Under the pieces are notes generated by a model. That model had not been told where the DNA came from, did not search any database, and saw only the letters and a list, made by a program, of their open reading frames with translations. A stretch of 64,000 nucleotides of DNA from Paraclostridium tenue (GTDB lineage Bacteria; Bacillota; Clostridia; Peptostreptococcales; Peptostreptococcaceae): the NCBI RefSeq assembly GCF_015668515.1, contig NZ_JADPFO010000002.1, positions 4,992 through 68,991 of the forward strand. The letters run 5' to 3'. The translations under genes and the position numbers were made by a program. Numbering within the stretch: the first letter of the stretch is position 1; each line of letters begins with the position of its first letter. Positions 8,753-17,766 of this stretch are shown here, in pieces.

Positions 8753-9862
8753 GTGAAAAAAATAAAAGTAATGACTATTTTTGGAACTAGACCAGAAGCT
8801 ATAAAAATGGCACCTTTGGTTAAAGAATTAGAATCAAGAGATCAAATTGAATGTATAGTTTGTGTTACTGCTCAACATAGACAAATGTTAGATCAAGTAC
8901 TAAATGCATTTAACATTATTCCTAAGTATGATTTAGATATAATGAAAAAGGGACAAACTTTGGTAGATATAACATCTAGATCATTACAAAAGATAGATGA
9001 AGTGATTAAAATAGAAAAACCGGATATTGTATTGGTACACGGAGATACTACAACTACATTAGCAGGTAGTTTAGCAGCTTATTACAATCAAGTTTCGGTA
9101 GGGCATGTAGAAGCTGGACTAAGAACATATAATAAATATTCTCCTTTTCCAGAAGAATTAAACAGACAATTTACTGGTATAATTGCAGATATGCATTTTG
9201 CACCAACTCAAGTAGCAAAAGAGAATTTAATAAAAGAGGGGAAAAATGAATCTACAATATATGTTACAGGAAATACAGCAATAGATGCATTAAATACTAC
9301 TGTAAAAAAAGATTATTCGAATGAATTTTTAGAAAAAATGAAAGGTTCTAGAATTATTTTATTAACAGCTCATAGAAGGGAAAATTTAGGAGAACCTATG
9401 AGAAATATTTTTAGAGCAGTTAAAAGAATTGTAAATGAATTTAATGATGTGCAAGTTGTATATCCAGTTCATTTAAATCCAATAGTAAAAAAAATTGCAA
9501 ATGAAATTTTAGGCGATAATGAAAAAGTTCATCTTATAGATCCCTTAGAAGTTCTAGATTTCCATAATTTTTTAGATAATTCATATATAATTATGACTGA
9601 TAGTGGGGGAATACAAGAAGAAGCACCATCTTTAGGAAAACCTGTATTGGTATTGAGAGATACAACAGAAAGGCCAGAAGGTGTAAAAGCAGGAACTTTA
9701 AGATTAGTAGGAACGGAAGAAGATAATATATATAATAAAACAAAAGAACTGCTTATAGATAAAAATAAATATAAAGAAATGTCTAAAGCTTCTAACCCTT
9801 ATGGAGATGGTAAAGCAAGTTTCTATATAACTAATTATATTATTGATAAATTTGAAAAATAA
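8753..9862 (+). CDS. wecB: UDP-N-acetylglucosamine 2-epimerase (non-hydrolysing)
   Basis: 369 residues, typical for the family. Visible motifs are TIFGTRPEAIKMAPLV, GDTTTTLAGSLAA, HVEAGLRT, AHRREN and TDSGGIQEEAPSLGKP. It converts UDP-GlcNAc to UDP-ManNAc, the donor for ManNAc in linkage units and polymers. It starts at GTG 8753 behind GGAGG. The TagA-like ManNAc transferase at 12368 in the same operon is the likely user of its product. It is also known as MnaA. Confidence 0.95.
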   Translation: MKKIKVMTIFGTRPEAIKMAPLVKELESRDQIECIVCVTAQHRQMLDQVLNAFNIIPKYDLDIMKKGQTLVDITSRSLQKIDEVIKIEKPDIVLVHGDTTTTLAGSLAAYYNQVSVGHVEAGLRTYNKYSPFPEELNRQFTGIIADMHFAPTQVAKENLIKEGKNESTIYVTGNTAIDALNTTVKKDYSNEFLEKMKGSRIILLTAHRRENLGEPMRNIFRAVKRIVNEFNDVQVVYPVHLNPIVKKIANEILGDNEKVHLIDPLEVLDFHNFLDNSYIIMTDSGGIQEEAPSLGKPVLVLRDTTERPEGVKAGTLRLVGTEEDNIYNKTKELLIDKNKYKEMSKASNPYGDGKASFYITNYIIDKFEK

Positions 9863-9870
9863 AGGAGGAT

Positions 9871-11178
9871 ATGAGCTTGAGTATAATATTTAGATTAATG
9901 CTAATACTTCCTATTTTTCAAACTTGGACTATATGGAATGAAATACCTACGAGTAAGATATTAGATGATTTACTGTATTTTATATTTATATTTGTATTTA
10001 TATTTAGACTAATTAAAGATAAAAAAAATTTGAAATTTAACTTAGAAAAAATAAAAAATTTAGACGAAAACTTAAAAAAAGTTATTATTTTTGGAAGTAT
10101 GTTTCTTTTAATTGGATTTACTTTATCAATGTTAAAACTTATATTGGGAGAGGCATTATCAATAAAAGGAATTTGTTGGGAATTTTACAAATTAACTAGA
10201 AATTTATTTATATTGATGTACGCATATTTATATGTAGACAAAGATGAATTTTATAAAATATGTAAAATATATATAAATATATGTATACTTATGGTAATTA
10301 TAAGTTTACTAGAGGTGATATTTGGATTAAGATTTTATGAATTTATAAAATTTACACCTACTTTTGAAAGTTATCCAGATTTTTACAATTTTTATGTTCC
10401 TCAAAAAAGAACTGTTGGAATGTTTGGACATCCTAATGTGTTGGGCGAATTTTTAGCATTTGGATTTATAGTGCTATATTATTTCGATGTCAACAATTTA
10501 ATTTTATTTAAAAAAAATATTGAGCAAAAAATATATTTAATAATTTTATTTTCTGGTATTTTAATATCTTCATCAAGAATGACATTTATACTAACTATTG
10601 TTATAACAATATATATGTGTTTCAGATATAAGTTAGAAGATGGAAAAAAATTGATTATTAGGGGTATTATAATCACGATTCCATTTGGATTATTTGCAAT
10701 ACAAAAACTTTTATATAAATTATGGGAATACTATTATTATAATATAATTCAAGGTTCTACAGAGATGAGGTTGCAAGCTTGGAAACAAGCTATAATGATG
10801 CTATTCGATTATCCATTAGGGACAGGGTATGGTACATGGGGTGACGCATCAGCTGCATACTCTAATTTTGTATACGATAAGGCACTTGATGGTGTAGTAA
10901 GAACATTAAGTGATTCATATTTATCACATCTTATCGTAGAGAATGGTATATGGACGATATTACTGTTTTTTGCTATATATTATATGTATAAATTATTTAA
11001 CTCAAATGTATATAATCATAATTATAAATTATATTGTTTAATATCTATACATACAATAATTTTCATAGTGCTTACATCTTTTAAATCTATGGGAATGTCA
11101 TTGTTTGAAGTATCTTTCTTCCCATATTTTATATTAGGATTCAGTATCCATAAAATAACAAGTAAAAACTTACTTTAG
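9871..11178 (+). CDS. O-antigen ligase/Wzy-like polysaccharide polymerase
   Basis: 435 residues with about ten membrane helices and a long extracellular loop before the last helices, containing RLQAWKQAIMMLFDYPLGTGYGTWGDA. This is the usual place of the Wzy_C/O-antigen ligase motif. The protein probably joins lipid-linked repeat units outside the membrane. Sequence alone does not separate polymerase from ligase; with an LCP ligase nearby I favour polymerase. GGAGG lies only 2 bases before ATG 9871 but 8 bases before TTG 9877, so TTG 9877 may be the real start. Confidence 0.85.
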   Translation: MSLSIIFRLMLILPIFQTWTIWNEIPTSKILDDLLYFIFIFVFIFRLIKDKKNLKFNLEKIKNLDENLKKVIIFGSMFLLIGFTLSMLKLILGEALSIKGICWEFYKLTRNLFILMYAYLYVDKDEFYKICKIYINICILMVIISLLEVIFGLRFYEFIKFTPTFESYPDFYNFYVPQKRTVGMFGHPNVLGEFLAFGFIVLYYFDVNNLILFKKNIEQKIYLIILFSGILISSSRMTFILTIVITIYMCFRYKLEDGKKLIIRGIIITIPFGLFAIQKLLYKLWEYYYYNIIQGSTEMRLQAWKQAIMMLFDYPLGTGYGTWGDASAAYSNFVYDKALDGVVRTLSDSYLSHLIVENGIWTILLFFAIYYMYKLFNSNVYNHNYKLYCLISIHTIIFIVLTSFKSMGMSLFEVSFFPYFILGFSIHKITSKNLL

Positions 11179-11183
11179 AAAAT

Positions 11184-11232
11184 AAAAATACCTCTATTTT
11201 TAATAATTTTATTAAAAAAAGAGGTATTTTAG
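11184..11232 (+). terminator. Hairpin inside the polymer operon after the Wzy-like gene
   Basis: Arms around AATACCTCT and AGAGGTATT close over an A/T-rich loop, with TTTTAGT downstream. The T-run is short and same-direction genes follow, so it may be a partial terminator that tunes expression of the glycosyltransferases. Confidence 0.5.
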
Positions 11233-11257
11233 TAAATTCATATTTAAGAGGTATATT

Positions 11258-12349
11258 ATGAAAAAAAATATAATGATAATTAATTTTGGAACACATTTTG
11301 GAGGCACTGAAAAATATATACATGATATTATAAAAAATTTAGACTTAGAGAAATATAATTTGCATATTTGTTGTAGAAGCAATACTGACTTTCACAAAAG
11401 CATAAATAAGATAGATTCTAAAGAGCTAAGTATAGTAGCTTTAAATATATCGAAAACTAATTTTTTTAATAGTATTAGTTTTTTGAAGAAATATATAAAT
11501 AAAAACAATATAGATATTATACACAGTAATGGAATATTTGCTGAATTAATATCATCAATGGCTGGTAAAAAAATTAAAAAAATTTCAACAGTACATGGTT
11601 TTTCTGATAAAGATAGAATGGATCGAAGTTTTGTTGAACGTAAACTATTTAGAATTTTAGAAAAAATTTTATTTAATAGTAGTGAATTATATATTGCAGT
11701 ATCTAAATCTATAGAGGTATACTTAATAAATTTAGGGCTGCAAAAAGAAAAAATAAGAGTAATTAATCATGGAATAGAAATAATAAAAGAAAATAATATA
11801 GAAACTGTTAATAATAAAATAGTTATAGGATCTGTTGGTAGAATAGAGAAAGTTAAAGGATATAAATATTTAGTAAAAGCTGTAGCTAATATAATCAATA
11901 GTGGATATTTAGTAGAGTGCATTATAGTTGGAGATGGAGAAGAAAAAGAGGAAATTTTGAAACTATCTAGAGAATTAAAAATAGAAAATTATATAAACTT
12001 AGTTGGATTTAAATCTAATATATATGATTATATAAAAAAAATGGATATTTATGTACAACCATCGTTAAATGAATCATTCGGTATATCAATACTTGAAGCC
12101 ATGAATGTATATAGGCCTATAATTGCGTCAAATGTAGGTGGAATACCTGAAATAATAAATAATAATATTGATGGATTGCTATTTGAAGCAGGTGATTATG
12201 ATGAATTAAGTGATAAAATAGCATATTTAATAAATAATAAAGAAAGAAGATTAGAGTTAGGGATAAATGGCCATAAAAAGTTAATAGATCAATTTGATAT
12301 AAAAAAATCTATAAAAAAATTAGAGGAATTATATGATAGTCTAGGTTAG
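11258..12349 (+). CDS. Glycosyltransferase family 4 (GT-B fold)
   Basis: 363 residues. The N-terminal acceptor domain has NFGTHFGGTEKYIHDI, and HSNG at about 88. The C-terminal donor domain has GSVGRIEKVKGYKYLVKA, PSLNESFGISILEAM and ASNVGGIPEII, with the E-x7-E pattern typical of GT4 retaining enzymes. It probably adds a sugar to the lipid-linked repeat unit on the cytoplasmic side. Donor and acceptor cannot be told from the sequence. It starts after AAGAGGT. Confidence 0.9.
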   Translation: MKKNIMIINFGTHFGGTEKYIHDIIKNLDLEKYNLHICCRSNTDFHKSINKIDSKELSIVALNISKTNFFNSISFLKKYINKNNIDIIHSNGIFAELISSMAGKKIKKISTVHGFSDKDRMDRSFVERKLFRILEKILFNSSELYIAVSKSIEVYLINLGLQKEKIRVINHGIEIIKENNIETVNNKIVIGSVGRIEKVKGYKYLVKAVANIINSGYLVECIIVGDGEEKEEILKLSRELKIENYINLVGFKSNIYDYIKKMDIYVQPSLNESFGISILEAMNVYRPIIASNVGGIPEIINNNIDGLLFEAGDYDELSDKIAYLINNKERRLELGINGHKKLIDQFDIKKSIKKLEELYDSLG

Positions 12350-12367
12350 ATCAATATTGGAGGTAAT

Positions 12368-13108
12368 ATGAAAATTAACAGTTGTAATATATTAGGGATG
12401 AATTTTACATTAGGAAATATTGAAGATATTTTAAATTATACATTAGATAGGATTAATAATAATAAAAAAACATTTATAATCACACCTAATGTAGATTTTT
12501 TAACTCGTTATAATCAAAATGAAAAGTTTAAAAATGTATGTGACAAAGCTCATATATCTATAATAGATGGAATGCCTGTATATTGGATATCTAAAATAAA
12601 AGGTATAAAAGGAACTAGTAGAATAGCAGGTATCGATTTCTGCACTGAGCTTGCAAAGAAATCAAACAATAAAAATATATCACTATTTTTGCTTGGAGGA
12701 GAGAATGATGTTGCAAAAGAGGCTGCAAAAGTATTAGAGAAAAGATACAATGCTAATATTGCGGGTGCAATCTCCCCACCTATAGGGTTTGAGAAAAACG
12801 AGAAAAGTTTAAAGGAAGTTATAGAGATAATAAATGAGTCTAAGGCAGATATACTTTTAGCTGGTATGAGTTCACCTATTCAAGAAAATTTTATAGTAAA
12901 TAATATAGATGATATAAATGCAAAAGTATTCATTGGAGTTGGAGGAACATTTAATGCCTTGGCAGGAAGAGTTACAAGAGCCCCAAAAATAATGCAAAAA
13001 CTAGGTCTTGAATGGTTACACAGAGTTATGCAGGAACCAGGAAGATTAGCATCTAGATACTTTAAAAACGCATTAGATTTATTAAAACTTATAGTAAAGT
13101 ACAAATAA
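12368..13108 (+). CDS. WecG/TagA/CpsF-family glycosyltransferase (GT26), probable ManNAc transferase
   Basis: 246 residues with the GT26 core: PNVDFLTRYNQN, SIIDGMPVYWISK, FLLGGENDVAKEAAK and GVGGTFNALAGRVTRAPK. The short C-terminal helices that anchor the enzyme to the membrane are also present (GLEWLHRVMQEPGRLASR). TagA members add ManNAc from UDP-ManNAc to GlcNAc-PP-undecaprenol, making the linkage disaccharide of wall polymers. The wecB gene in the same operon fits this. It starts 18 bases after the GT4 stop, behind TTGGAGG. Confidence 0.9.
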   Translation: MKINSCNILGMNFTLGNIEDILNYTLDRINNNKKTFIITPNVDFLTRYNQNEKFKNVCDKAHISIIDGMPVYWISKIKGIKGTSRIAGIDFCTELAKKSNNKNISLFLLGGENDVAKEAAKVLEKRYNANIAGAISPPIGFEKNEKSLKEVIEIINESKADILLAGMSSPIQENFIVNNIDDINAKVFIGVGGTFNALAGRVTRAPKIMQKLGLEWLHRVMQEPGRLASRYFKNALDLLKLIVKYK

Positions 13109-13198
13109 AGTATTTAAGGTGATAAATGTAAATTATATATTTAAAGTTGAAATTAAGTTGCAAAGGGAATTATTATAGAATTTGAGAGGCAGATAAAT

Positions 13199-14248
13199 AT
13201 GAAAGTAAGTATAATTATACCAGTTTACAATGTAGAAAAATATATAGATGAATGTATAGAGACTGCAATAAATCAAACTATAGATAGTTTCGAAGTAATA
13301 GCAGTAAATGATGGATCTACGGACTCATCGCTGGAAAAATTAATGAAATATGCTGAAAAATATGATTTTGTAAAAATAGTAGACCAAGCAAATAAGGGCG
13401 TAAGTGTAGCTAGGAATTCAGGTCTTAACGAAGCTAAGGGTGAATATGTATATTTCTTAGATAGTGATGATTATATCACATTAGATTCTATGGAATATTG
13501 CTATAATATAGCTAAAAAAGATAATTTAGATATAGTACTATTTGATGCAAAATCATTTGTAGATAGTAGCTATACAGGAAAAAAATTAATAGAAAACTAT
13601 GATAGAAGTAAGAAACTAGAATCTATTATCATGAGTGGAAGTGAATTTTTTAATTATGCTTCTGAAAGAGGTGGATATGAAACTCCTGTATGGTTAAATT
13701 TTTATAATAGAGAATTTTTAATTAAAAATAAGTTATATTTTTATGAGGGAATAGTACATGAAGATGAAATACATACTTTAAAGGCAATAACAAGTGCTAA
13801 AAAGGTTATGTATATACCTAAACAATTCTTTAATAGAAGAGTAAGAGAAAGTTCAATAATGACCAGTAAAATAGGTTATAAAAATGCATATGGCATGAAG
13901 ATTGTGGCTAAAGACGGATATGATTTCTACATAAGCAATAAAGAGAAATTTAATGATAAGACAAATGAAAAAATAAAAGAAAAAATAAGGTTTTTTTATT
14001 GGGCATCATTTAGATATTGTGATAAAATGCAAGAAGATAACTCAGTAAAAGATAAATTAAGATATGAAATAATAACTCAGTTAAATAATACTGGTGATAT
14101 AATAACAGAGAAACTAAAAAAACAAATATATAATCCAAAAAAATATTATAAAATAGAAGATATTAAAATGAAATTTAAAGGAATTATTAAAACTTCGAAA
14201 TATAGTCATGTGTTTAGAAAGGTTTTATTATGCTTAAAGAAAAAATAG
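13199..14248 (+). CDS. Glycosyltransferase family 2
   Basis: 349 residues. The GT-A domain at 1-220 has SIIIPVYNVEKYIDEC, NDGSTDSS, GVSVARNSGLNEAKG and the metal-binding FLDSDDYI. VHEDEIHTLKA is the likely base region. The last 120 residues are helical and lysine-rich, without an obvious membrane helix. It probably adds a sugar to the repeat unit before export. Its last 19 bases overlap the licD start, a sign of translational coupling. Confidence 0.9.
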   Translation: MKVSIIIPVYNVEKYIDECIETAINQTIDSFEVIAVNDGSTDSSLEKLMKYAEKYDFVKIVDQANKGVSVARNSGLNEAKGEYVYFLDSDDYITLDSMEYCYNIAKKDNLDIVLFDAKSFVDSSYTGKKLIENYDRSKKLESIIMSGSEFFNYASERGGYETPVWLNFYNREFLIKNKLYFYEGIVHEDEIHTLKAITSAKKVMYIPKQFFNRRVRESSIMTSKIGYKNAYGMKIVAKDGYDFYISNKEKFNDKTNEKIKEKIRFFYWASFRYCDKMQEDNSVKDKLRYEIITQLNNTGDIITEKLKKQIYNPKKYYKIEDIKMKFKGIIKTSKYSHVFRKVLLCLKKK

Positions 14249-15051
14249 ATAAAATAATAGAAAATAAAAATATAGATGTTTTGAGAAAATATCAATTGGT
14301 TGAATTTGAAATGTTAGTTCTAATTGATTCAATATGCAGAAAATATAATTTAAAATATTGGATAGATGCAGGTACCCTTTTAGGGGCAGTAAGACATAGA
14401 GGATTTATACCTTGGGATGATGATTGTGACATATGTATGCCGAGAGAAGATTATAAAAAATTTAATGAGTTACTTAAAAAAGATATTTTACCTGAATATA
14501 TAAAATTTGGGAATAGACAAACTAAAGGATGGATTCAAAAATATAAAACGGAAAAACATGGATTTACACAAATATATTATACAGAAAAATTTAAAGGGTT
14601 AGACATACAAGTAAATCAAATTCATGTAGGTGCATATATAGATATATTTCCCGTTGATTCAGTAGATGAAAATATTTGCGATGAATCTAAATATAAATTA
14701 ATAAATAAGATAGTTCATATGGAAAGAAGAAATAAAAGTTGTCTTAAGGATTATATAAAACATGTTCTTCAAAAGATGACTATAGAAAATATATGGATAA
14801 AAAAATGCAATGAATTAGAAAAACAAGGAAAATCTGATTATTTAGTGTATGGGGTAGAAACCGTATTTATGGAGTTTAAATATGCCCAGAAGAAATCAGA
14901 TGTGTATCCACTAGTTGAAATTGAGTTTGAAGGATATAAATTTTATGCACCTAGAAATTATGATAACTATTTAAAAAAATTATATGGAGACTATATGAAA
15001 TTACCTGATAAAGATAAAAGGTATGGGCACTTAATAAATTTAGAATTATAA
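14230..15051 (+). CDS. LicD-family phosphocholine transferase
   Basis: 273 residues with the LicD core YWIDAGTLLGAVRHRGFIPW, DDDCDICMPREDYKKF, a YIDIFPVDSVDEN segment and a C-terminal YAPRNYDNYLKKLYGDY. LicD proteins transfer phosphocholine from CDP-choline to a sugar of a surface glycan. Members also act with other phospho-alcohols such as ribitol or glycerol, but the LicA/B/C-like genes at 2.5-6 kb make choline the best guess here. The ATG lies inside the end of the GT2 gene. It is the last glycan-modifying gene before the flippase. Confidence 0.88.
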   Translation: MLKEKIDKIIENKNIDVLRKYQLVEFEMLVLIDSICRKYNLKYWIDAGTLLGAVRHRGFIPWDDDCDICMPREDYKKFNELLKKDILPEYIKFGNRQTKGWIQKYKTEKHGFTQIYYTEKFKGLDIQVNQIHVGAYIDIFPVDSVDENICDESKYKLINKIVHMERRNKSCLKDYIKHVLQKMTIENIWIKKCNELEKQGKSDYLVYGVETVFMEFKYAQKKSDVYPLVEIEFEGYKFYAPRNYDNYLKKLYGDYMKLPDKDKRYGHLINLEL

Positions 15052-15053
15052 TT

Positions 15054-15087
15054 AAAAAGCATTTATCTATATAGGTAAATGCTTTTT
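15054..15087 (+). terminator. Terminator between licD and murJ-like gene
   Basis: A 14-bp stem (AAAAAGCATTTA pairing with TAAATGCTTTTT), a short loop and a T-run ending in TTTTTG. It overlaps the in-frame TTG at 15086, which argues that the flippase starts later, at ATG 15116. Confidence 0.75.
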
Positions 15088-15115
15088 GAGATTAAGACAC
15101 GAGAGGAGAAATAAC

Positions 15116-16657
15116 ATGTCTAAGATAGCTAAAGCTGCATTTGGACTTATGATAGTAACTATATTATCTAAAATAATAGGATTTGCGAGAGAGCAAGTAT
15201 TAGCATATTACTATGGAACCTCAAACTATGCAGCAGCATACTTTACAGCATTAAATATACCTACTGTTATATTTGCAAGCTTAGGTTCAGCAATATCAAC
15301 AAGTTTAGTTCCTATGTATACGAGCATACAAAGTGAAAAAAGTGAGTTAGAAGCTGATAAATTTATAAATAATATAATTGGAATAGTATTTATTTTATGT
15401 TCAGTTATATTAATAATAGGATTAATATTTACGGATCCGATAGTTAAACTTTTTGCAGTTGGATTTGAAAAAGAGACATTTAATTTATCTGTACAATTTA
15501 CTAAAATTTTATTTTGGGGTATATTATTTACAGGTATTAGTAATGTGATGATTGGATACTTACAGGTAAAAGGAAATTTCAATATTCCAGGATTAATAAG
15601 TTTACCATCAAGTATCATAATTATTATATCAATAATATTAAGTGCTAAATATGGTGTATATGTGCTTGTTTATGGAACTTTAATAGGAACTATATCCCAG
15701 CTTATATTTCAATTACCATTTGCATATAAAAAAGGATTCAGATATAAACCTATATTATCATTTAAAGATGAAAATATAAAGAAACTAATGATACTAGTTA
15801 TACCTGTGTTAATAGGAGTTTCTGTAAATCAATTTAATAATATGATAGATAGGTCATTAGCATCTACATTGGGACCTTCAATAGTTGCATCTTTCAGTTA
15901 TGCTAATAAATTGTATTATTTTGTACAAGGTTTGTTTATAGCATCCATAGTAACTGTAATGTATCCTAAATTATCATATTTATTATCAAGTAAAGATATC
16001 TTAGGATTTAAAGAGTCTTTAATAAAAACCATGAATACGATTATATTATTAATTATACCTATAACAATAGGAACGATAGTATTCTCAGAGCCAGTAGTAA
16101 AGCTTGTTTTTGAGAGAGGTGCATTCACATATAAAGCTACTATAGTAACATCTACAATATTATCTTTATATGCAATAGGAATGGTAGCATTTGGATTAAA
16201 TGATGTTATATCTAGAGCATTTTATTCGCTTAAAGATACTAAAACTCCTATGATAAATGGAGCTATAGTAATGGTTGTCAATATAATACTTAATATAACT
16301 TTGATTAAATTTATGGGGTATGCAGGTTTAGCTATAGCTAGTTCTATATCTGCGTTTGTAGGACTAATTATATTCATAATAAGCTTAAGGAAACGTATAG
16401 GTGATATAGGGTTAGGTGCAGTAAATTTAGTTTTTATAAAATCATTAATAGCTGCTACTATTATGGGAGTAGCTGCTAAATGGATATACTCTATCTCATA
16501 TAATGCAATAGGATTTAATACAGTATCTCAGATAATATCGTTAACTATATCTGTAGGTATAGGTGCTATTGTATATGGATTAATACTATTATTACTAAAA
16601 ACAGAAGAGTTAATAGATATTGTAAATATTATCAAATCTAAAATAAATAAAAAATAA
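15116..16657 (+). CDS. murJ: MurJ/MviN-family lipid flippase
   Basis: 513 residues from the proposed ATG, with about 14 membrane helices. It starts with the MviN signature SKIAKAAFGLMIVTILSKII and has GFAREQVLAYYYGTS. MurJ proteins flip lipid II. In a Wzy-type locus that lacks a separate Wzx, this copy may instead flip the polymer repeat unit. GAGAGGAG lies 7 bases before ATG 15116; the upstream in-frame TTG at 15086 sits in a terminator stem and is rejected. Which lipid is moved cannot be decided from sequence. Confidence 0.9.
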   Translation: MSKIAKAAFGLMIVTILSKIIGFAREQVLAYYYGTSNYAAAYFTALNIPTVIFASLGSAISTSLVPMYTSIQSEKSELEADKFINNIIGIVFILCSVILIIGLIFTDPIVKLFAVGFEKETFNLSVQFTKILFWGILFTGISNVMIGYLQVKGNFNIPGLISLPSSIIIIISIILSAKYGVYVLVYGTLIGTISQLIFQLPFAYKKGFRYKPILSFKDENIKKLMILVIPVLIGVSVNQFNNMIDRSLASTLGPSIVASFSYANKLYYFVQGLFIASIVTVMYPKLSYLLSSKDILGFKESLIKTMNTIILLIIPITIGTIVFSEPVVKLVFERGAFTYKATIVTSTILSLYAIGMVAFGLNDVISRAFYSLKDTKTPMINGAIVMVVNIILNITLIKFMGYAGLAIASSISAFVGLIIFIISLRKRIGDIGLGAVNLVFIKSLIAATIMGVAAKWIYSISYNAIGFNTVSQIISLTISVGIGAIVYGLILLLLKTEELIDIVNIIKSKINKK

Positions 16658-16815
16658 TATAAGATGCAGTTAGATATAAAAGATAGATCATAAATTTTGA
16701 TATTCTATGAAATTTATATTCACTAACTAATTTAAATATATAAAAAATGAGCTCATATTAAAAAAATGAACCCCTTAGTAAGGACAGTAAAAAAAGAGTG
16801 TTTTAAGAGATTGTT

Positions 16816-16852
16816 AAAAGTTGATTCCTATATTGTGTAGGAGTCAACTTTT
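16816..16852 (+). terminator. Hairpin downstream of the murJ-like gene, inside the IS left end
   Basis: A 15-base stem (16816-16830 with 16838-16852, one mismatch), a 7-base loop and a following run of T. It could end transcription of the polymer operon. Its A-run/T-run symmetry would also let it act on the other strand. Confidence 0.65.
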
Positions 16853-16855
16853 TTA

Positions 16856-17649
16856 AATTCCACTGACATCGGTCATTATTATAATAATCCATATAGTCTA
16901 TCAATTAAGGTTTCAAGGTCTTCTATTGTTGTATAGTTTTTGTAATCCATATGTCCAAAGAATGATTTCTACGTAGTATTATCCTAAAAAACACCTCTTT
17001 GATACATCGATTGACCAGTTTATTCACAGCTTCAGTTAATATTTCTATAGTTGAAGGGTCATTTACAGTAGATAAATATGCAATTTTATTATTACTATAT
17101 GGTATATATGTAATATAAGTTAATACTATTTTACATGGTATGTTTTATTTAAAATCTCTATTTAGTTTATTTGTAACAATTCTATACCCGTTTTGTAGAT
17201 TTAGCTATACAATTATATGTATTAGTTTTACGTATACCATCATGATAGTTTTAGAATATTTTTCATATCCACGAAAATTAAATGCTTTTAGTAATATTTT
17301 CAGTTTTAAAGTTATTTAAGAATTCATAATAACCAAAAGTAGAGACATTAGCAATTTTGAATAAATGTCTTGTCACATTATTAAATTTAAAGTTCTAGTA
17401 TCTTCTAAAACTAAAACCACTTTATCCTTATATGAAGCTCTCCATCTTAAACTATCAGAATCTATACGTTTAATTCCGACTATCGAAACCTAAAACCCTA
17501 CATCTTCAAAAATATTTCTCGAAGTTTTGCTATCCTCATATTTACTAATGAATTACAATTTAAATTCATTGGTACGAGTTATTCATTTTTATATATTTAT
17601 TTTTAGATAGTTCTAGAATTTCTTGTTCTGTAAATATATTTGTACCCAT
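16856..17649 (-). pseudogene. Broken IS3-family transposase (OrfA and OrfB remnants)
   Basis: Read on the minus strand, the remnant begins with ATG at 17649 and MGTNIFTEQEILELSKNKYI, an IS3-type OrfA start. It then shows pieces in shifting frames: SRNIFEDVGF and RIDSDSLRWRASYK (OrfA-like), ANVSTFGYYEF (OrfB start) and SFFGHMDYKNYTTIEDLETL plus RCQWNL (OrfB end). Frameshifts, stops and missing stretches rule out a working enzyme. The DDE core is not recognisable. Confidence 0.8.
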
Positions 17650-17679
17650 TTTTAAATAACTCCTAAATTAATGTTTTAC

Positions 17680-17729
17680 AAAAAAGATCCTATATAGATA
17701 CACTTTTTTCACGTTCACTATATAGGATC
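17680..17729 (-). terminator. Terminator of the LCP gene formed by the IS end
   Basis: Perfect 12-bp arms (17686-17697 and 17718-17729) with a 20-base loop; read on the minus strand they are followed by six T (17685-17680). The hairpin lies just after the LCP stop and is part of the terminal repeat of the IS remnant. Confidence 0.75.
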
Positions 17730-17766
17730 CATTTTAAATTATCTACAATCTTTTTATTATAATACT

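Larger units (their letters stand above)
16767..17731. mobile_element. Decayed IS3-family insertion sequence
   Basis: The element starts TGAACCCC at 16767 and ends GGATCCA at 17731, giving the TG...CA ends of IS3 elements. The two 28-base ends are imperfect inverted repeats that share a terminal A-run (about 16 of 28 positions by eye). At 965 bases it is shorter than a usual 1.3-1.5 kb IS3 copy, so it has lost internal sequence. No flanking target duplication is visible. The coding content on the minus strand is broken. It splits the polymer operon from the LCP ligase gene. Confidence 0.75.

Noticed and set aside
10262-10330. Very AT-rich stretches as possible replication origin or DnaA boxes
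   Set aside because: The window is AT-rich throughout; no DnaA-box cluster or dnaA/dnaN genes are present.
15086-15115. Longer N-terminus for the MurJ-family gene (TTG 15086)
   Set aside because: The TTG lies in the 3' arm of the licD terminator; ATG 15116 has a good ribosome site and begins the conserved sequence.
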